The notes under the pieces are model-generated. The model was not told the origin of the DNA, made no database searches, and worked only from the letters and a program-made list of their open reading frames with translations. This document shows positions 14,803 to 23,387 of a stretch of 39,644 bases of DNA, piece after piece. The first letter of the stretch is position 1; each line of letters begins with the position of its first letter. The stretch lies in assembly GCA_016282145.1 (NCBI GenBank), contig JAEEJZ010000043.1, positions 1-39,644 of the forward strand. Reading direction: 5' to 3'. The position numbers were made by a program, and so were the translations under genes. The stretch comes from Bacteroidales bacterium (lineage in GTDB: Bacteria > Bacteroidota > Bacteroidia > Bacteroidales > UBA932).

Positions 14803-15537
14803 TTATATCCCGGCGCCGTCGGAGAAACTTTCCCTGGAGCGGCTTTGCAGTACCCGGGCGTTTTCCGGCACGGAATGCGTCAGCCAGATGTTACCGCCGA
14901 TAATGGCTCCCGAGCCGATAGTGACGCGTCCCAGGATGGAAGTGTTGGAGTAAACGGTGACATCGTCGCCCAGGATGGGATGCCGGGGCTGATTGACCGG
15001 CCGGCCCTTTTCGTCGTAGCGGAAATTCTTTGCACCGAGCGTCACGCCCTGATAAAGGGTAACCCGTTTGCCGATGATGGCCGTTTCGCCGATTACGATG
15101 CCCGTCCCGTGGTCGATGGCGAAGGATTCGCCGATGGTGGCGGCGGGATGGATGTCTATGCCGGTGACGCTGTGGGCATACTCCGTGAGCATGCGCGGCA
15201 GCACTTTCACCCCTAAGCCGTAGAGTACGTGCGCGGTGCGGTAATAAATCATCGCCGTGACGGCGGGATAGCAATAGACGATTTCTTCGCGGCCGGTGGC
15301 GGCAGGGTCGTTCGCGGCAATCGCCTCGACGTCCGTCGCGAGCAGGCGCTTGATTTCAGGCAACTGCTCCAGGAAGGCCTCGGCGATGTCGGGATCGGTG
15401 ATGGCCATCAGTTCCGCGGCGATGCGCGATGCGGCGACCTTGGGTTTTACGTCGCTGTAATCCGGAAAGACGGCGTCCTTGACGCTGTCCATCATCGCCC
15501 GCAAATGGTCTTTTGTACTACTGATTGAGGTCTGCAT
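14803..15537 (-). CDS. cysE: Serine O-acetyltransferase
   Basis: The 244-residue protein has a helical N-terminal domain and a left-handed beta-helix of hexapeptide repeats. Its motifs include YYRTAHVLY, TGIDIHPAATIG, IDHGTGIVIGETAIIG, TLYQGVTLGAK and RHPILGDDVTVYSN. It acetylates L-serine to O-acetylserine, the substrate of CysK. The insertion after GAKNF (RYDEKGRPVNQPRHP) marks the longer cytosolic type seen in Bacteroidota. Its ATG shares one base with the cysK stop (TAATG at 15535-15539), so synthesis of the two cysteine-pathway enzymes is probably coupled. The C-terminal tail after NIWLTHSVP differs from the regulatory tail of E. coli CysE. Confidence 0.93.
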   Translation of the reverse strand: MQTSISSTKDHLRAMMDSVKDAVFPDYSDVKPKVAASRIAAELMAITDPDIAEAFLEQLPEIKRLLATDVEAIAANDPAATGREEIVYCYPAVTAMIYYRTAHVLYGLGVKVLPRMLTEYAHSVTGIDIHPAATIGESFAIDHGTGIVIGETAIIGKRVTLYQGVTLGAKNFRYDEKGRPVNQPRHPILGDDVTVYSNTSILGRVTIGSGAIIGGNIWLTHSVPENARVLQSRSRESFSDGAGI

Positions 15538-16481
15538 TACAGGGGATATTCATCGAAAGCGAAGAGTAGGGTGGAGAGGTAGCGTTCGCCCCCGTCGGGG
15601 AGCAGGGCTACGATGGTCTTGCCGGCGTATTGTTCGCTGCGGGCGAGTTGCAAGGCTGCGCTGAAGGCGGCGCCGGAGGAAATGCCGACGAGCAGTCCTG
15701 CCTGCGTGGAAAGCAGCCGCGCACCGCGGATGGCATCGTCGTCCGCTACGGGGATAATCTTGTCCACGACCGCTGGGTCGTAGGTGGCCGGAACGAAGCC
15801 GGCACCGATGCCCTGGATGCCGTGTTTACCGGCTTTTCCGCTGGAAAGGACGGGAGAGCCTGCGGGTTCGACCGCGCAGATTTCTACGGCGGGATTGTGC
15901 TTTTTCAGGGCTTTGCCTACGCCGCTGACCGTTCCGCCTGTGCCTACGCCGGCGACGAAGACATCGACCTTTCCTTCCGTATCGTTCCAGATTTCTTCTC
16001 CCGTCGTACGTTCGTGGATGGCGGGATTGGCGGGGTTGGTGAATTGGCCGAGGATGACGGCGCCCGGCGTGCTTGCTTTCAGGGCTTCAGCCTTGGCGAT
16101 GGCGCCTTTCATTCCCTCGCTGCCCGGGGTGAGTTCGATGCGTGCGCCCAGGGCCTTCAGCAGGCTGCGGCGCTCGCGGCTCATCGTTTCGGGCATCGTC
16201 AGAACCACTTCGTAGCCCAGGCTGCGGCCGACCCAGGCAAGTCCGATGCCGGTGTTTCCGCTCGTGGGTTCGATAATCGTCGCGCCTTCTTTCAGGATGC
16301 CTTTTTGCTCGGCGTCCCGGATCATGGCAAGGGCGATACGGTCCTTGGCGCTGCCGCCGGGGTTGAAATATTCCAGTTTGACGAGTAGTTCGGCTTTCTG
16401 GCCTTCCAGACCGGCAATCCGCAGAAGGGGAGTGCCGCCAACGAGTTCCGTAAGGGATTGATAGATCTTCTGTGCTTTCAT
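15537..16481 (-). CDS. cysK: Cysteine synthase A (O-acetylserine sulfhydrylase)
   Basis: The 314-residue fold-type II PLP enzyme has the PLP lysine Lys46 in NPGGSAKDRIA, the substrate loop EPTSGNTGIGLAW, the phosphate-binding loop GVGTGGTVSGVGK, and the C-terminal GISSGAAFSAAL and LPDGGERYLST. It converts O-acetylserine and sulfide to cysteine and acetate. It forms an overlapping pair with cysE. The gene is divergent from mtnN, and a weak TATTTTTCG element lies upstream of its ATG. Length and motifs are standard; no oddity was seen. Confidence 0.95.
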   Translation of the reverse strand: MKAQKIYQSLTELVGGTPLLRIAGLEGQKAELLVKLEYFNPGGSAKDRIALAMIRDAEQKGILKEGATIIEPTSGNTGIGLAWVGRSLGYEVVLTMPETMSRERRSLLKALGARIELTPGSEGMKGAIAKAEALKASTPGAVILGQFTNPANPAIHERTTGEEIWNDTEGKVDVFVAGVGTGGTVSGVGKALKKHNPAVEICAVEPAGSPVLSSGKAGKHGIQGIGAGFVPATYDPAVVDKIIPVADDDAIRGARLLSTQAGLLVGISSGAAFSAALQLARSEQYAGKTIVALLPDGGERYLSTLLFAFDEYPL

Positions 16482-16531
16482 TTCGGGGGCGAAAAATACG
16501 CAACTTCCGACGCTTTTCCAAATATTAAGTG

Positions 16532-16539
16532 TACATTTG
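16532..16539 (+). promoter_or_regulatory. -7 box of mtnN
   Basis: TACATTTG lies five bases before the mtnN ATG at 16545, implying an almost leaderless transcript. No Shine-Dalgarno sequence is present. It also rules out the upstream in-frame ATG at 16458, which lies inside cysK. Confidence 0.6.
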
Positions 16540-16544
16540 CGCTT

Positions 16545-17168
16545 ATGAAAGCAGGATTAATTGTTGCGATGAGTTCCGAGTACGAGGCCTTGCAGCGTGC
16601 CGGAATCCAGGGTGTGAAACGCTCCGGTATCGGAAAGGTCTCGGCGGCACGGCTGGCGACGGAAATGATTCTTACCGAGCGGCCGGACTGTATCATCAAT
16701 TCCGGCTGTGCGGGGGCGCTCGCTCCCGGCCTGGACTTGTTCGATGTCGTCGTGGGAGCGCAGACCGCGTATCACGATGTCTGGTGCGGTGAGGGGAACC
16801 TGCCGGGCCAGGTGCAGGGTCTGCCGCAGCGCTTCGATGCGGATCCCGGGCTGCTTTCTGCCGCCCGCAGCCTGCAGCGGGAGCGGAAGATGCATTTCGG
16901 CCTGATTTGTACCGGAGACCGCTTTTTCGAGCACCCGGAGGAGGATGCGAAGGTGCTGGAGATGTTTCCGGATGCCCTGGCCGTCGATATGGAATCGGCG
17001 GCGATCGCGCAGGTATGCCTGCATTACGGTGTCCCGTTCCTGAGTTTCCGCCTGATCAGTGACGTGCATACCAGTCACGAAGCCCAGATCAGCAGTTACG
17101 AGAACTTCTGGAAGGAGATGGGGGACAGTTCGTACGCCATCCTCCGGGAGTTATTGGAAAGGCTCTAA
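16545..17168 (+). CDS. mtnN: 5'-methylthioadenosine/S-adenosylhomocysteine nucleosidase
   Basis: The 207-residue protein, from the ATG at 16545, starts MKAGLIVAMSSEYEAL with Glu12 at the family's catalytic position. It continues with INSGCAGALAPGLDLFDVVVG, ICTGDRFF, the substrate loop AVDMESAAIAQVC and the catalytic Asp region RLISDVHTS. It cleaves the glycosidic bond of MTA, SAH and 5'-deoxyadenosine, detoxifying SAM by-products. It is slightly short for the family (about 230 residues), mainly in the N-terminal half. It converges on the HD-protein gene, and the two stop codons overlap (17165-17168). Confidence 0.88.
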   Translation: MKAGLIVAMSSEYEALQRAGIQGVKRSGIGKVSAARLATEMILTERPDCIINSGCAGALAPGLDLFDVVVGAQTAYHDVWCGEGNLPGQVQGLPQRFDADPGLLSAARSLQRERKMHFGLICTGDRFFEHPEEDAKVLEMFPDALAVDMESAAIAQVCLHYGVPFLSFRLISDVHTSHEAQISSYENFWKEMGDSSYAILRELLERL

Positions 17169-17746
17169 TTCTTTCCGAAGACCTGGTTGATTAAGGCTTC
17201 GAACTCTTTAAAGGCAAAGGTGTCGGAGAGTTCACGGAGTGAATCGGCCAGGCCGCGGTAGTGCCACTCGTGGTCCTTCGGGTCCTTGGCGTGGAAGATT
17301 TTCCAGAGTTCGTCTCCCTTGACTGCATAATCCCGCGCAATGGCGCGCATATTCGAGAGTTTGTCGCCCATAGCGACGATCTTAGCATCGTGCGAAGCGG
17401 CGGCGAGCCGGTCGATGGCAGCCTTTTTGCGCGAATGCCAGCTGTCTTCTTCGCTTACGCCCGCTTCGAAGGTATCGCTCTCCGAAGCGACCAGAGCCGC
17501 GATGCGGTCGCCGAATTCAGCACGGATCTGCTCGACGGTCACGTCCGTATCTTCGACGGTATCGTGCAGGGCAGCCGCTGCAAGCAGTTCCTGGTCCGCT
17601 GTTATCGTCGCGACGATTTCCACCGCCTCCATCGGGTGGACGATGTAGGGAAAGCCTTTTCCGCGGCGTTCCGTTCCTGCGTGCGCTTTGACTGCAAAGA
17701 TAATCGCGCGGTCAAGCAGTTCGGTATTCATGGGTTTGTTTGCCAT
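17165..17746 (-). CDS. Small alarmone-hydrolase-like HD domain protein (MESH1/SpoT-HD type)
   Basis: The 193-residue protein is a stand-alone HD domain of the SpoT/MESH1 hydrolase type. It shows RRGKGFPYIVHP with His37, LHDTVEDTDVT with His61-Asp62 and Glu65-Asp66, and AMGDKLSNMRAIARDY. These match the metal site and the KLxN motif of (p)ppGpp 3'-pyrophosphohydrolases. No synthetase, TGS or ACT domain is present. Family members hydrolyse (p)ppGpp, and animal MESH1 also acts on NADPH; the substrate here is unknown. Its ATG lies three bases after the RyR-protein stop, which makes it the last gene of the TIR/PEGA/RyR cluster. Confidence 0.85.
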   Translation of the reverse strand: MANKPMNTELLDRAIIFAVKAHAGTERRGKGFPYIVHPMEAVEIVATITADQELLAAAALHDTVEDTDVTVEQIRAEFGDRIAALVASESDTFEAGVSEEDSWHSRKKAAIDRLAAASHDAKIVAMGDKLSNMRAIARDYAVKGDELWKIFHAKDPKDHEWHYRGLADSLRELSDTFAFKEFEALINQVFGKN

Positions 17747-17749
17747 AGG

Positions 17750-19678
17750 TCAATGCTTTAGTGTTTGTTTTACCAGGTTGAAATCATAAGTGACGGATAC
17801 CGGGTCGATTTCGTTCAGGCGCTCCCAGGAGCAGATGTCCAGATGCGCCAGGCGTTCCCGTTTCAGTTCTGCTTTGCGGGTGGCGAATTGCGCCTCGTCA
17901 GCAAGGACGTAGGCTTGTTCTTCGAGGGTCAGCGGTCGGAATCCCAGCAGCAGTTGTTCCGCATTCCAGCGGGCGTGTTCCGTTCGGGCGAGGAGTTCTT
18001 CCAGATTTCCGTTCCAGTCTGTAGAGGCTGCTGCACTCCTTCTTTTAACGCTTGCGTGTGCCGTGTTGTAAAGATTCGACCACATCCTGGCCGCTTCGGA
18101 CTTGGAGAGGGGTTCTGCGGTTTTTCCCGGTGCTTTTTCAAGTTGGGCCGCTTCCGCAATCAGGGTCCGGATCAGCGGAAGGTCGCAGGCCGCCGTTTTC
18201 ATCCCAAAGGCCTTGAATTTCCGGAATCTGCGTTCGGATACGGTAGTGGCTTCTGCCAACAGGGCCAGGCTGGCATCCCCTTCCTTTTGGAGCACCGGAA
18301 TCTGCAAGGCGGATTCCAACACACTTTCAGGTAGTTTAAGTGCCGTATCCAAAGCAGCGGCATCATCCTCGATGCAAACGGCGACGGTCAATCGCGTGTG
18401 GGAATCACGGGCGGATTCATCCAGGTATTCCCTGACGGACGGGGTTTGGACAGAGCCGTTGATGAATTCCCATTCCAGGTCCATGAAATCATCGCCCAGG
18501 TGTGTTTGCGAGGGCATAACCCAGGCCGTCTTTCCGACGGGCGTCCCGGCCGGAATAAAACGCTTGCGGCAGAGGGAAAACATCCCTTCCAGTTCACAAG
18601 ACAGGGCTTGCATCCTTTCTTCGGCGCAGGGATCGATAAAACAGATCCGGGTACGCTGCTGAGCTTGAAGGATGTGATTGGGATAATGGGCAAGAAGGGC
18701 CGCTTCCCGGGCGAGCGCCAGACCGTGAGCGGACATGCCGCAGATGATCAGGTGGACGTAGTCCGAAGCGTCGGGCCGCATTCCCTCCGGTCCCTCGAAG
18801 GGGACGGCGCCCTTTCCTAAAAACAGTTTATGTGCCCACATATCGGGTTGGCTCATCGGGAAGAGTGCCAGTGTGTCTCCTACGGTGTCCATCCGCTGCA
18901 GGACGGGGAGGGTAGCGCTGCTTTCCAACAGCAGGAAACAGGGAACGGCAGTCCTTCCTTTCAGCGCACTGGAGGCATTCTTCAGGCAGCGGATGCATTT
19001 TTCATCACCGGCCTTGCCGGCTGAAGCATCGCCAGCAATGTGGAGTTCGACCGCCCGGGAGAGCTGCATTCGTTTCAAGTCTTCCGAAGAAGCCATGTCT
19101 CCGCAAAGGAGCAATACACGCAGCATTCTTTTCTTTCCGAGTGCAGAGCGCAGGACGGAACGGGCTTGACGGACATCGCTAGTCAGGACCAGGAAGTAGG
19201 TGCTTCGTCCTTCATCCATCATCCTCCGGATTAATTCCGGTACCGCAGAATGAAAGCCCAAAACGGCAGTGTGGCCTTTTACGCGGTAATCTGAATGTCC
19301 ATCCAGATAATCCTTTGATAGCTTTTCAAAGAAATTGGTGAAGACCGAAGTGACGGACGCCACCAGTAATGCTCCGATAATGACGATCAGCCAGCCAGGA
19401 CCGACGGACAACTGGTCGATGTCGCCGCTGGCAAAGAGGTGATAAAAGGCTATTTCGAAGATGCCGAGATCTCCCAGGTCCTTACGCAGCGACTGGAGTT
19501 CTGACATCGTGGCGATGTCGGCCATAATCATGAACTTCAGGAAAGCCACGAACAGCAGCCAGAAAATGACTGCTATGCAGAACGGAACGAGAAACTGGGA
19601 GAACCCGCCCTTGGAGAGCGCGCGCTGGATCAGCAGTTTCAGATTGGAGCCGAGAGCTATGCCGGATGCTTTCATCAT
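17750..19678 (-). CDS. TM-RCK-like protein with C-terminal RyR domain (channel-like)
   Basis: The protein has 642 residues from ATG 19678; GTG 19681 and ATG 19675 are alternatives. Two transmembrane helices (about 30-52, VPFCIAVIFWLLFVAFLKF, and 96-117, WLIVIIGALLVASV) flank a short loop with FYHLFASGDIDQL that could be a pore segment. A TrkA-N/RCK-like Rossmann region follows (KGHTAVLGFHSAVPELIRR, then FLVLTSD and VLLLCGDMASSEDLKRM). A second such segment may lie at VHLIICGMSAHGLALARE. The last ~85 residues match RyR domains (LLARTEHARWNAEQLLLGF and HLDICSWERLNEIDP). The architecture suggests a ligand-gated ion channel like TM-RCK or CASTOR/POLLUX proteins. Selectivity and ligand are unknown. 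Confidence 0.75.
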   Translation of the reverse strand: MMKASGIALGSNLKLLIQRALSKGGFSQFLVPFCIAVIFWLLFVAFLKFMIMADIATMSELQSLRKDLGDLGIFEIAFYHLFASGDIDQLSVGPGWLIVIIGALLVASVTSVFTNFFEKLSKDYLDGHSDYRVKGHTAVLGFHSAVPELIRRMMDEGRSTYFLVLTSDVRQARSVLRSALGKKRMLRVLLLCGDMASSEDLKRMQLSRAVELHIAGDASAGKAGDEKCIRCLKNASSALKGRTAVPCFLLLESSATLPVLQRMDTVGDTLALFPMSQPDMWAHKLFLGKGAVPFEGPEGMRPDASDYVHLIICGMSAHGLALAREAALLAHYPNHILQAQQRTRICFIDPCAEERMQALSCELEGMFSLCRKRFIPAGTPVGKTAWVMPSQTHLGDDFMDLEWEFINGSVQTPSVREYLDESARDSHTRLTVAVCIEDDAAALDTALKLPESVLESALQIPVLQKEGDASLALLAEATTVSERRFRKFKAFGMKTAACDLPLIRTLIAEAAQLEKAPGKTAEPLSKSEAARMWSNLYNTAHASVKRRSAAASTDWNGNLEELLARTEHARWNAEQLLLGFRPLTLEEQAYVLADEAQFATRKAELKRERLAHLDICSWERLNEIDPVSVTYDFNLVKQTLKH

Positions 19679-19684
19679 CACAGA

Positions 19685-21934
19685 TTAGAAGATTCTCAAA
19701 ATGCTTTGTCCACGGGACCGGTTTGTGCCCAAGGTGAAGCCGGCGGAAATCACGAATTTAAAATCCTGTATGGGCACGTTGTACGGTTTGACGTCAAAAA
19801 TCTTCGTCGTGCCTTCCCGAAGGAGGTTGGCCTGGCCGTAGAAGGCCTGGAGTCCTGCCTTGAGATGCAGGTTGAAGATGGGAATGCGGGAATTAAGCTC
19901 AAGTCCGAGAAAGATATCGTGTCCGGACATATGCGTGAAATACATGAAACTGCTTACATCGGGATACCAGGCGTAGGAGGCGAGCAGGTTGACATCCATA
20001 TACTGGAAAATGGCGCCGCCCACCCGGAAATCTCCGTTGAGGAAGAGGATCGTCAACGCTGGAATCACCATAGGACCATGCCCTTCCGTATGAACGGACT
20101 CCCAGAATAAACTGCCCTTTGCCACGGAAGTTGACAGACCACGGACGATGGGGACGGTGCCGAGGCTGATGTCGGCAATCCGGTTATAAGACCAACTGAG
20201 GTCTTCCGTTTCATTATAACTGAACTGAGGTGCCCGCATAAGATACCAGTCTGCATTCAACAGGGAAACCCCGTTGGTCCAACTGAGCAGATTGATCTGG
20301 TTCTTCTTTTCGTCATCAAAACGGAATTTCCCCCTGTACATGCAGCGTTTTCCGTATCGGGTAAGTTTGACATTGTAGCGTGTCTTGCTCAAGGGCAGTT
20401 GTAATGTAACAGGGGTCGTAAGCGCGTCGTAATAGACCTTTTTGTCCTTTCCACGTCCCTTCGATATCATCAGGTCGTAGGAGTCCTTGCCCGAGCGGAT
20501 GGTCAGTGGCCAGGCCTTTTCCAGGGACACATTCACGGGGTGGGAGAGTTCACTAAGATCTGTGGTAATTATCTTCGTCTCCGGAAAATATCCATCCTTG
20601 ATAATGGTAAGGGCATGTTCTCCTTCCTTCATAGGCACGGAAACCGGTGTGGTACCTGCCGGAACCCCGTCCACGAACACCTTACAATATGCCGGCTCGG
20701 AAGTGATATAATAGGAACTGAAAGGGAACATGCTGATGGCAAGGGCCGTCTCCATGTCCTCTTCTATCCGCAGGTCGTACTCTTCTTTCGCGGTCCGGTA
20801 ACCGGGTTTGACGATCCTGATCTTATACTGACCGCATTTCATGGTCTTGCCGGTCATCGGAATCTCTCCGGCCTCTTCTCCGTCAATCAATACTTTTGCC
20901 CCGGCTGCATTTTCTTCGTCCTTGAGGCTGAATGTGCCGCATAGGGGAGCCAGTTCAAAATCCAGGGACAGGCTGTTGTTTTCCTGGTCCAGGGCTATTT
21001 CGCGAGTTTGCGTACGGAATCCGTCCGCGGATACTTTCAGTTTGTAATCGTCATAGTACCGGAGAGGAATCTCGTTCCCTTCGTACAGGGCATACCAGGC
21101 AATGGGCTGGTCATTGTCGAAGTTGTGCAGGGTCCGGGGATGCAGGTCTATGGGGTTGCCGTTGATTTCCAGGACAGGCCACTCGGTGAATTCATAGCCC
21201 GTAGCGGGCGAAATGTTGACGGAAAGCGTTGCAAATTCCCTGTCCAGCCGGAAGACATAGGTCGTGTCTGACGGGGAAGAGGGGCTGACGGTCACGACGG
21301 TATCCCTTTTCATATACCCGTCTTTTTCCAGGCGGATGATATGCCGGCCTTCGGTAAGGGTAAACCTGTTTTTCAGCGTTCCCTGCTCGTCATCAATGCG
21401 GATGAGTGCCTTGTCGGGGATGGTGCGGATCACCACGTTTTCCGATACAAGCGGCCGTTCTGCCTGCGCGATTTCCAGTTTCGCCGTGATTTTTCCCATC
21501 GCGATCTCGATGATTCCATTGCGCGGTTTAAGTTCAGGATTGGCTTCGACGCTCACCAGCAGGGCGCCGGGCTCTGCCGTAGCGATGCACCATTCGGGGC
21601 ACTGGCTGATTTTCCAACTCTGTCCGGCCGTTACTTCGATGCGGTTCGCGGAACCGGAGGCCCCCGCTTCAATCCGGCTTTCAGCGAGTTTCAATTCTTT
21701 GGACTTGGCGATTTCTGCCCGACACTGTCGGATGAGACGGTCTGCCGTCTCGGTCTGTGCCGGTGTAATGCCAGCCACTTTTTTTGCCGATTGCAGGACC
21801 TCAATGGCTTTATACCAGAGTTTCTGGGCGCGAAGTTCTTCCGCCCGTTTGCAGCGGTCTTCGAAGATGCCGGCCATGCAGATACCCTGCACCAAAAGCA
21901 GGGAGAGCAAAATCAAGACAAATCGCTTTATCAT
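19685..21934 (-). CDS. BACON/PEGA-repeat protein with C-terminal beta-barrel-like region
   Basis: The 749-residue protein has a signal peptide (1-21, ending GICMA) and a helical TPR-like stretch (22-90). A BACON-like Ig domain spans about 98-158 (GQSWKISQCPEWCIATAEPG, LKPRNGIIEI, LEIAQA). Several PEGA repeats follow, clearest at 165-230, 345-400 and 405-475 (VFVDGVPAGTTPVSVPMKEG, then KDGYFPETK). The last ~160 residues are alternating aromatic strands ending ISAGFTLGTN...SILRIF, which suggests an outer-membrane barrel. PEGA and BACON domains bind proteins or glycans in the envelope. The start overlaps the TIR stop (ATGA at 21931-21934), so the two proteins are probably made together. Confidence 0.78.
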   Translation of the reverse strand: MIKRFVLILLSLLLVQGICMAGIFEDRCKRAEELRAQKLWYKAIEVLQSAKKVAGITPAQTETADRLIRQCRAEIAKSKELKLAESRIEAGASGSANRIEVTAGQSWKISQCPEWCIATAEPGALLVSVEANPELKPRNGIIEIAMGKITAKLEIAQAERPLVSENVVIRTIPDKALIRIDDEQGTLKNRFTLTEGRHIIRLEKDGYMKRDTVVTVSPSSPSDTTYVFRLDREFATLSVNISPATGYEFTEWPVLEINGNPIDLHPRTLHNFDNDQPIAWYALYEGNEIPLRYYDDYKLKVSADGFRTQTREIALDQENNSLSLDFELAPLCGTFSLKDEENAAGAKVLIDGEEAGEIPMTGKTMKCGQYKIRIVKPGYRTAKEEYDLRIEEDMETALAISMFPFSSYYITSEPAYCKVFVDGVPAGTTPVSVPMKEGEHALTIIKDGYFPETKIITTDLSELSHPVNVSLEKAWPLTIRSGKDSYDLMISKGRGKDKKVYYDALTTPVTLQLPLSKTRYNVKLTRYGKRCMYRGKFRFDDEKKNQINLLSWTNGVSLLNADWYLMRAPQFSYNETEDLSWSYNRIADISLGTVPIVRGLSTSVAKGSLFWESVHTEGHGPMVIPALTILFLNGDFRVGGAIFQYMDVNLLASYAWYPDVSSFMYFTHMSGHDIFLGLELNSRIPIFNLHLKAGLQAFYGQANLLREGTTKIFDVKPYNVPIQDFKFVISAGFTLGTNRSRGQSILRIF

Positions 21935-22872
21935 TTCTTTTCCAGTTTATTTTTCATAATACGCAGTTCGTTACTCTCTCTGATGGAGAGAGCATAATTG
22001 GCACACATCAGGGCATATTCAGCTTCAGCAGGACTGTCCTCCCAGAATGTGTAGGCATCCCGGGCCTGGTTGAGCCAGACCGTGTACATGGAATCGAGGC
22101 GGGCCTTGATGGTGAAGTGTCTCTTGTCAGTAGGCTCGCTGAAGCGGACGTACTCCGGCGTTCCTTTGTACAATACGGCGATGTTGTCTGAATTATTGAG
22201 ACAGGAATCTGCCTGCTTGAGTGCGGAAATCTGCTGCAGGGTAGTCTCCACCGTATTCGGGCGGTCTTTGAGCGTGGCGGCGAGGCCGATCAGGGAATCC
22301 GCGCGGGCAATATTCCCTTCATAGGCGCATAGATTTTCATGGACCACATTTTCTGCGCGTTTTTTCTGGATATGCGTGTAAAGCCCCAGACCGAGCAGTA
22401 TCGCCGGAAGGATCGGGAGGAACAACCACTTTTGCCATTTGTTATCCTTCTTTGTCTTTCCGAAGCCCATGGAAGGATTGGCAATGGCCTGCTGGATGGC
22501 TTCTATCAGTTCATCCAGGGAATGACTGCGGCTGTCCAGCCAGTTGACATTGCCCAGCAGGAACTCGATATCTGCCGGCATGGGTTCATCGTCCAACAGC
22601 CAGGGAATGATGCAGCCTATGCGTTTGTGGTTGAACGCATAAAGCACTTCTGACATGGTGAATTTGGACGCGTAGGAATTCTTTCCGGCGAGCAGGAGGA
22701 AAACAGACGAAGCGTCTATCGATTTGGCCAGAATGTCCGGGAAATTCGCCCCACCGCTAATGCCTTCCAAGTCGATGAAATAAGTAAGTCCGGCTTTGGA
22801 CAACGCATCACAGATGGCCTTAGCCGCCTTGCTGTCCTTGCGGGAATAACTGATAAAAACGTCGTAATGCAC
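21931..22872 (-). CDS. TIR-domain protein with single transmembrane helix
   Basis: The 313-residue protein starts at GTG 22872 (MHYDVFISYSRKDS). Residues 1-130 form a TIR domain with the box-1 motif DVFISYS, a BB-loop-like YFIDLEGISGGANFPDIL and a Glu at position 75 in FTMSEVLYAF, where TIR NADases carry their catalytic Glu. A transmembrane helix covers about 148-168 (LFLPILPAILLGLGLY), followed by a ~140-residue helical, probably periplasmic part. It is most likely anchored with TIR in the cytosol. NAD cleavage, cyclic-ADPR-type signal production and scaffolding are all possible. It heads the four-gene cluster, 53 bases after queF. Confidence 0.88.
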   Translation of the reverse strand: MHYDVFISYSRKDSKAAKAICDALSKAGLTYFIDLEGISGGANFPDILAKSIDASSVFLLLAGKNSYASKFTMSEVLYAFNHKRIGCIIPWLLDDEPMPADIEFLLGNVNWLDSRSHSLDELIEAIQQAIANPSMGFGKTKKDNKWQKWLFLPILPAILLGLGLYTHIQKKRAENVVHENLCAYEGNIARADSLIGLAATLKDRPNTVETTLQQISALKQADSCLNNSDNIAVLYKGTPEYVRFSEPTDKRHFTIKARLDSMYTVWLNQARDAYTFWEDSPAEAEYALMCANYALSIRESNELRIMKNKLEKK

Positions 22873-22879
22873 GGATAAT

Positions 22880-22901
22880 CAATTTAAGCGTGCAATTTAA
22901 G
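22880..22901 (-). promoter_or_regulatory. Direct repeat upstream of the TIR gene
   Basis: CAATTTAAG occurs twice on the plus strand (22880-22888 and 22893-22901), 13 bases apart, 8 bases before the TIR start. On the minus strand these read CTTAAATTG, which weakly resembles a TAnnTTTG element. It may mark a promoter or regulator site, or the gene may simply be read from the queF transcript. Confidence 0.3.
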
Positions 22902-22925
22902 AATAAAATCCCGTTTGCGCAAAAA

Positions 22926-23387
22926 TCAGCCTTCGCGGGTGTAAAGACGCTGTTCGGCGAGTTTTTCGTACTTGGTGCCCGGCCGGCCGTAATTGGCGTA
23001 GGGATGGATGCTGATACCGCCGCGCGGGGAGAAGAAGCCCGTCACCTCGATGTACTTGGGATCCATCAGGGCGATGAGGTCCTTCATAATCATATTCACG
23101 CAGTCCTCGTGGAAGGCGCCGTAATTGCGGAAACTGAGCAGGTAGAGTTTAAGGCTCTTGCTCTCGACCATCCGCTTGTCGGGAAGGTAACTGATGCGGA
23201 TTTCCGCGAAGTCCGGCTGTCCGGTGATGGGGCAGACGCTGGTGAATTCCGGGCAATTGAAACGAACCCAGTAATCGTTGTCAGGGTGTTGGTTTTCAAA
23301 GGCTTCGAGGGCGGAAGGGTCGTACTCCGTCCTGTAATCTGTTTTTCTTCCCAGGGCCTTCAGGCCCTCGTCTTTGCGGTTGTTCAT
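22926..23387 (-). CDS. queF: PreQ1 synthase (NADPH-dependent 7-cyano-7-deazaguanine reductase)
   Basis: The 153-residue protein is the short, homomeric QueF type. The catalytic Cys52 and Asp59 lie in [16 protein letters not shown], followed by [19 protein letters not shown], the binding-site and tunnel-fold segment. It reduces preQ0 to preQ1 in queuosine biosynthesis, in the cytosol. Its ATG overlaps the transporter stop (ATGA at 23384-23387), so transport and reduction are translationally coupled, and both probably respond to the riboswitch at 24060-24089. Confidence 0.95.
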   Translation of the reverse strand: MNNRKDEGLKALGRKTDYRTEYDPSALEAFENQHPDNDYWVRFNCPEFTSVCPITGQPDFAEIRISYLPDKRMVESKSLKLYLLSFRNYGAFHEDCVNMIMKDLIALMDPKYIEVTGFFSPRGGISIHPYANYGRPGTKYEKLAEQRLYTREG

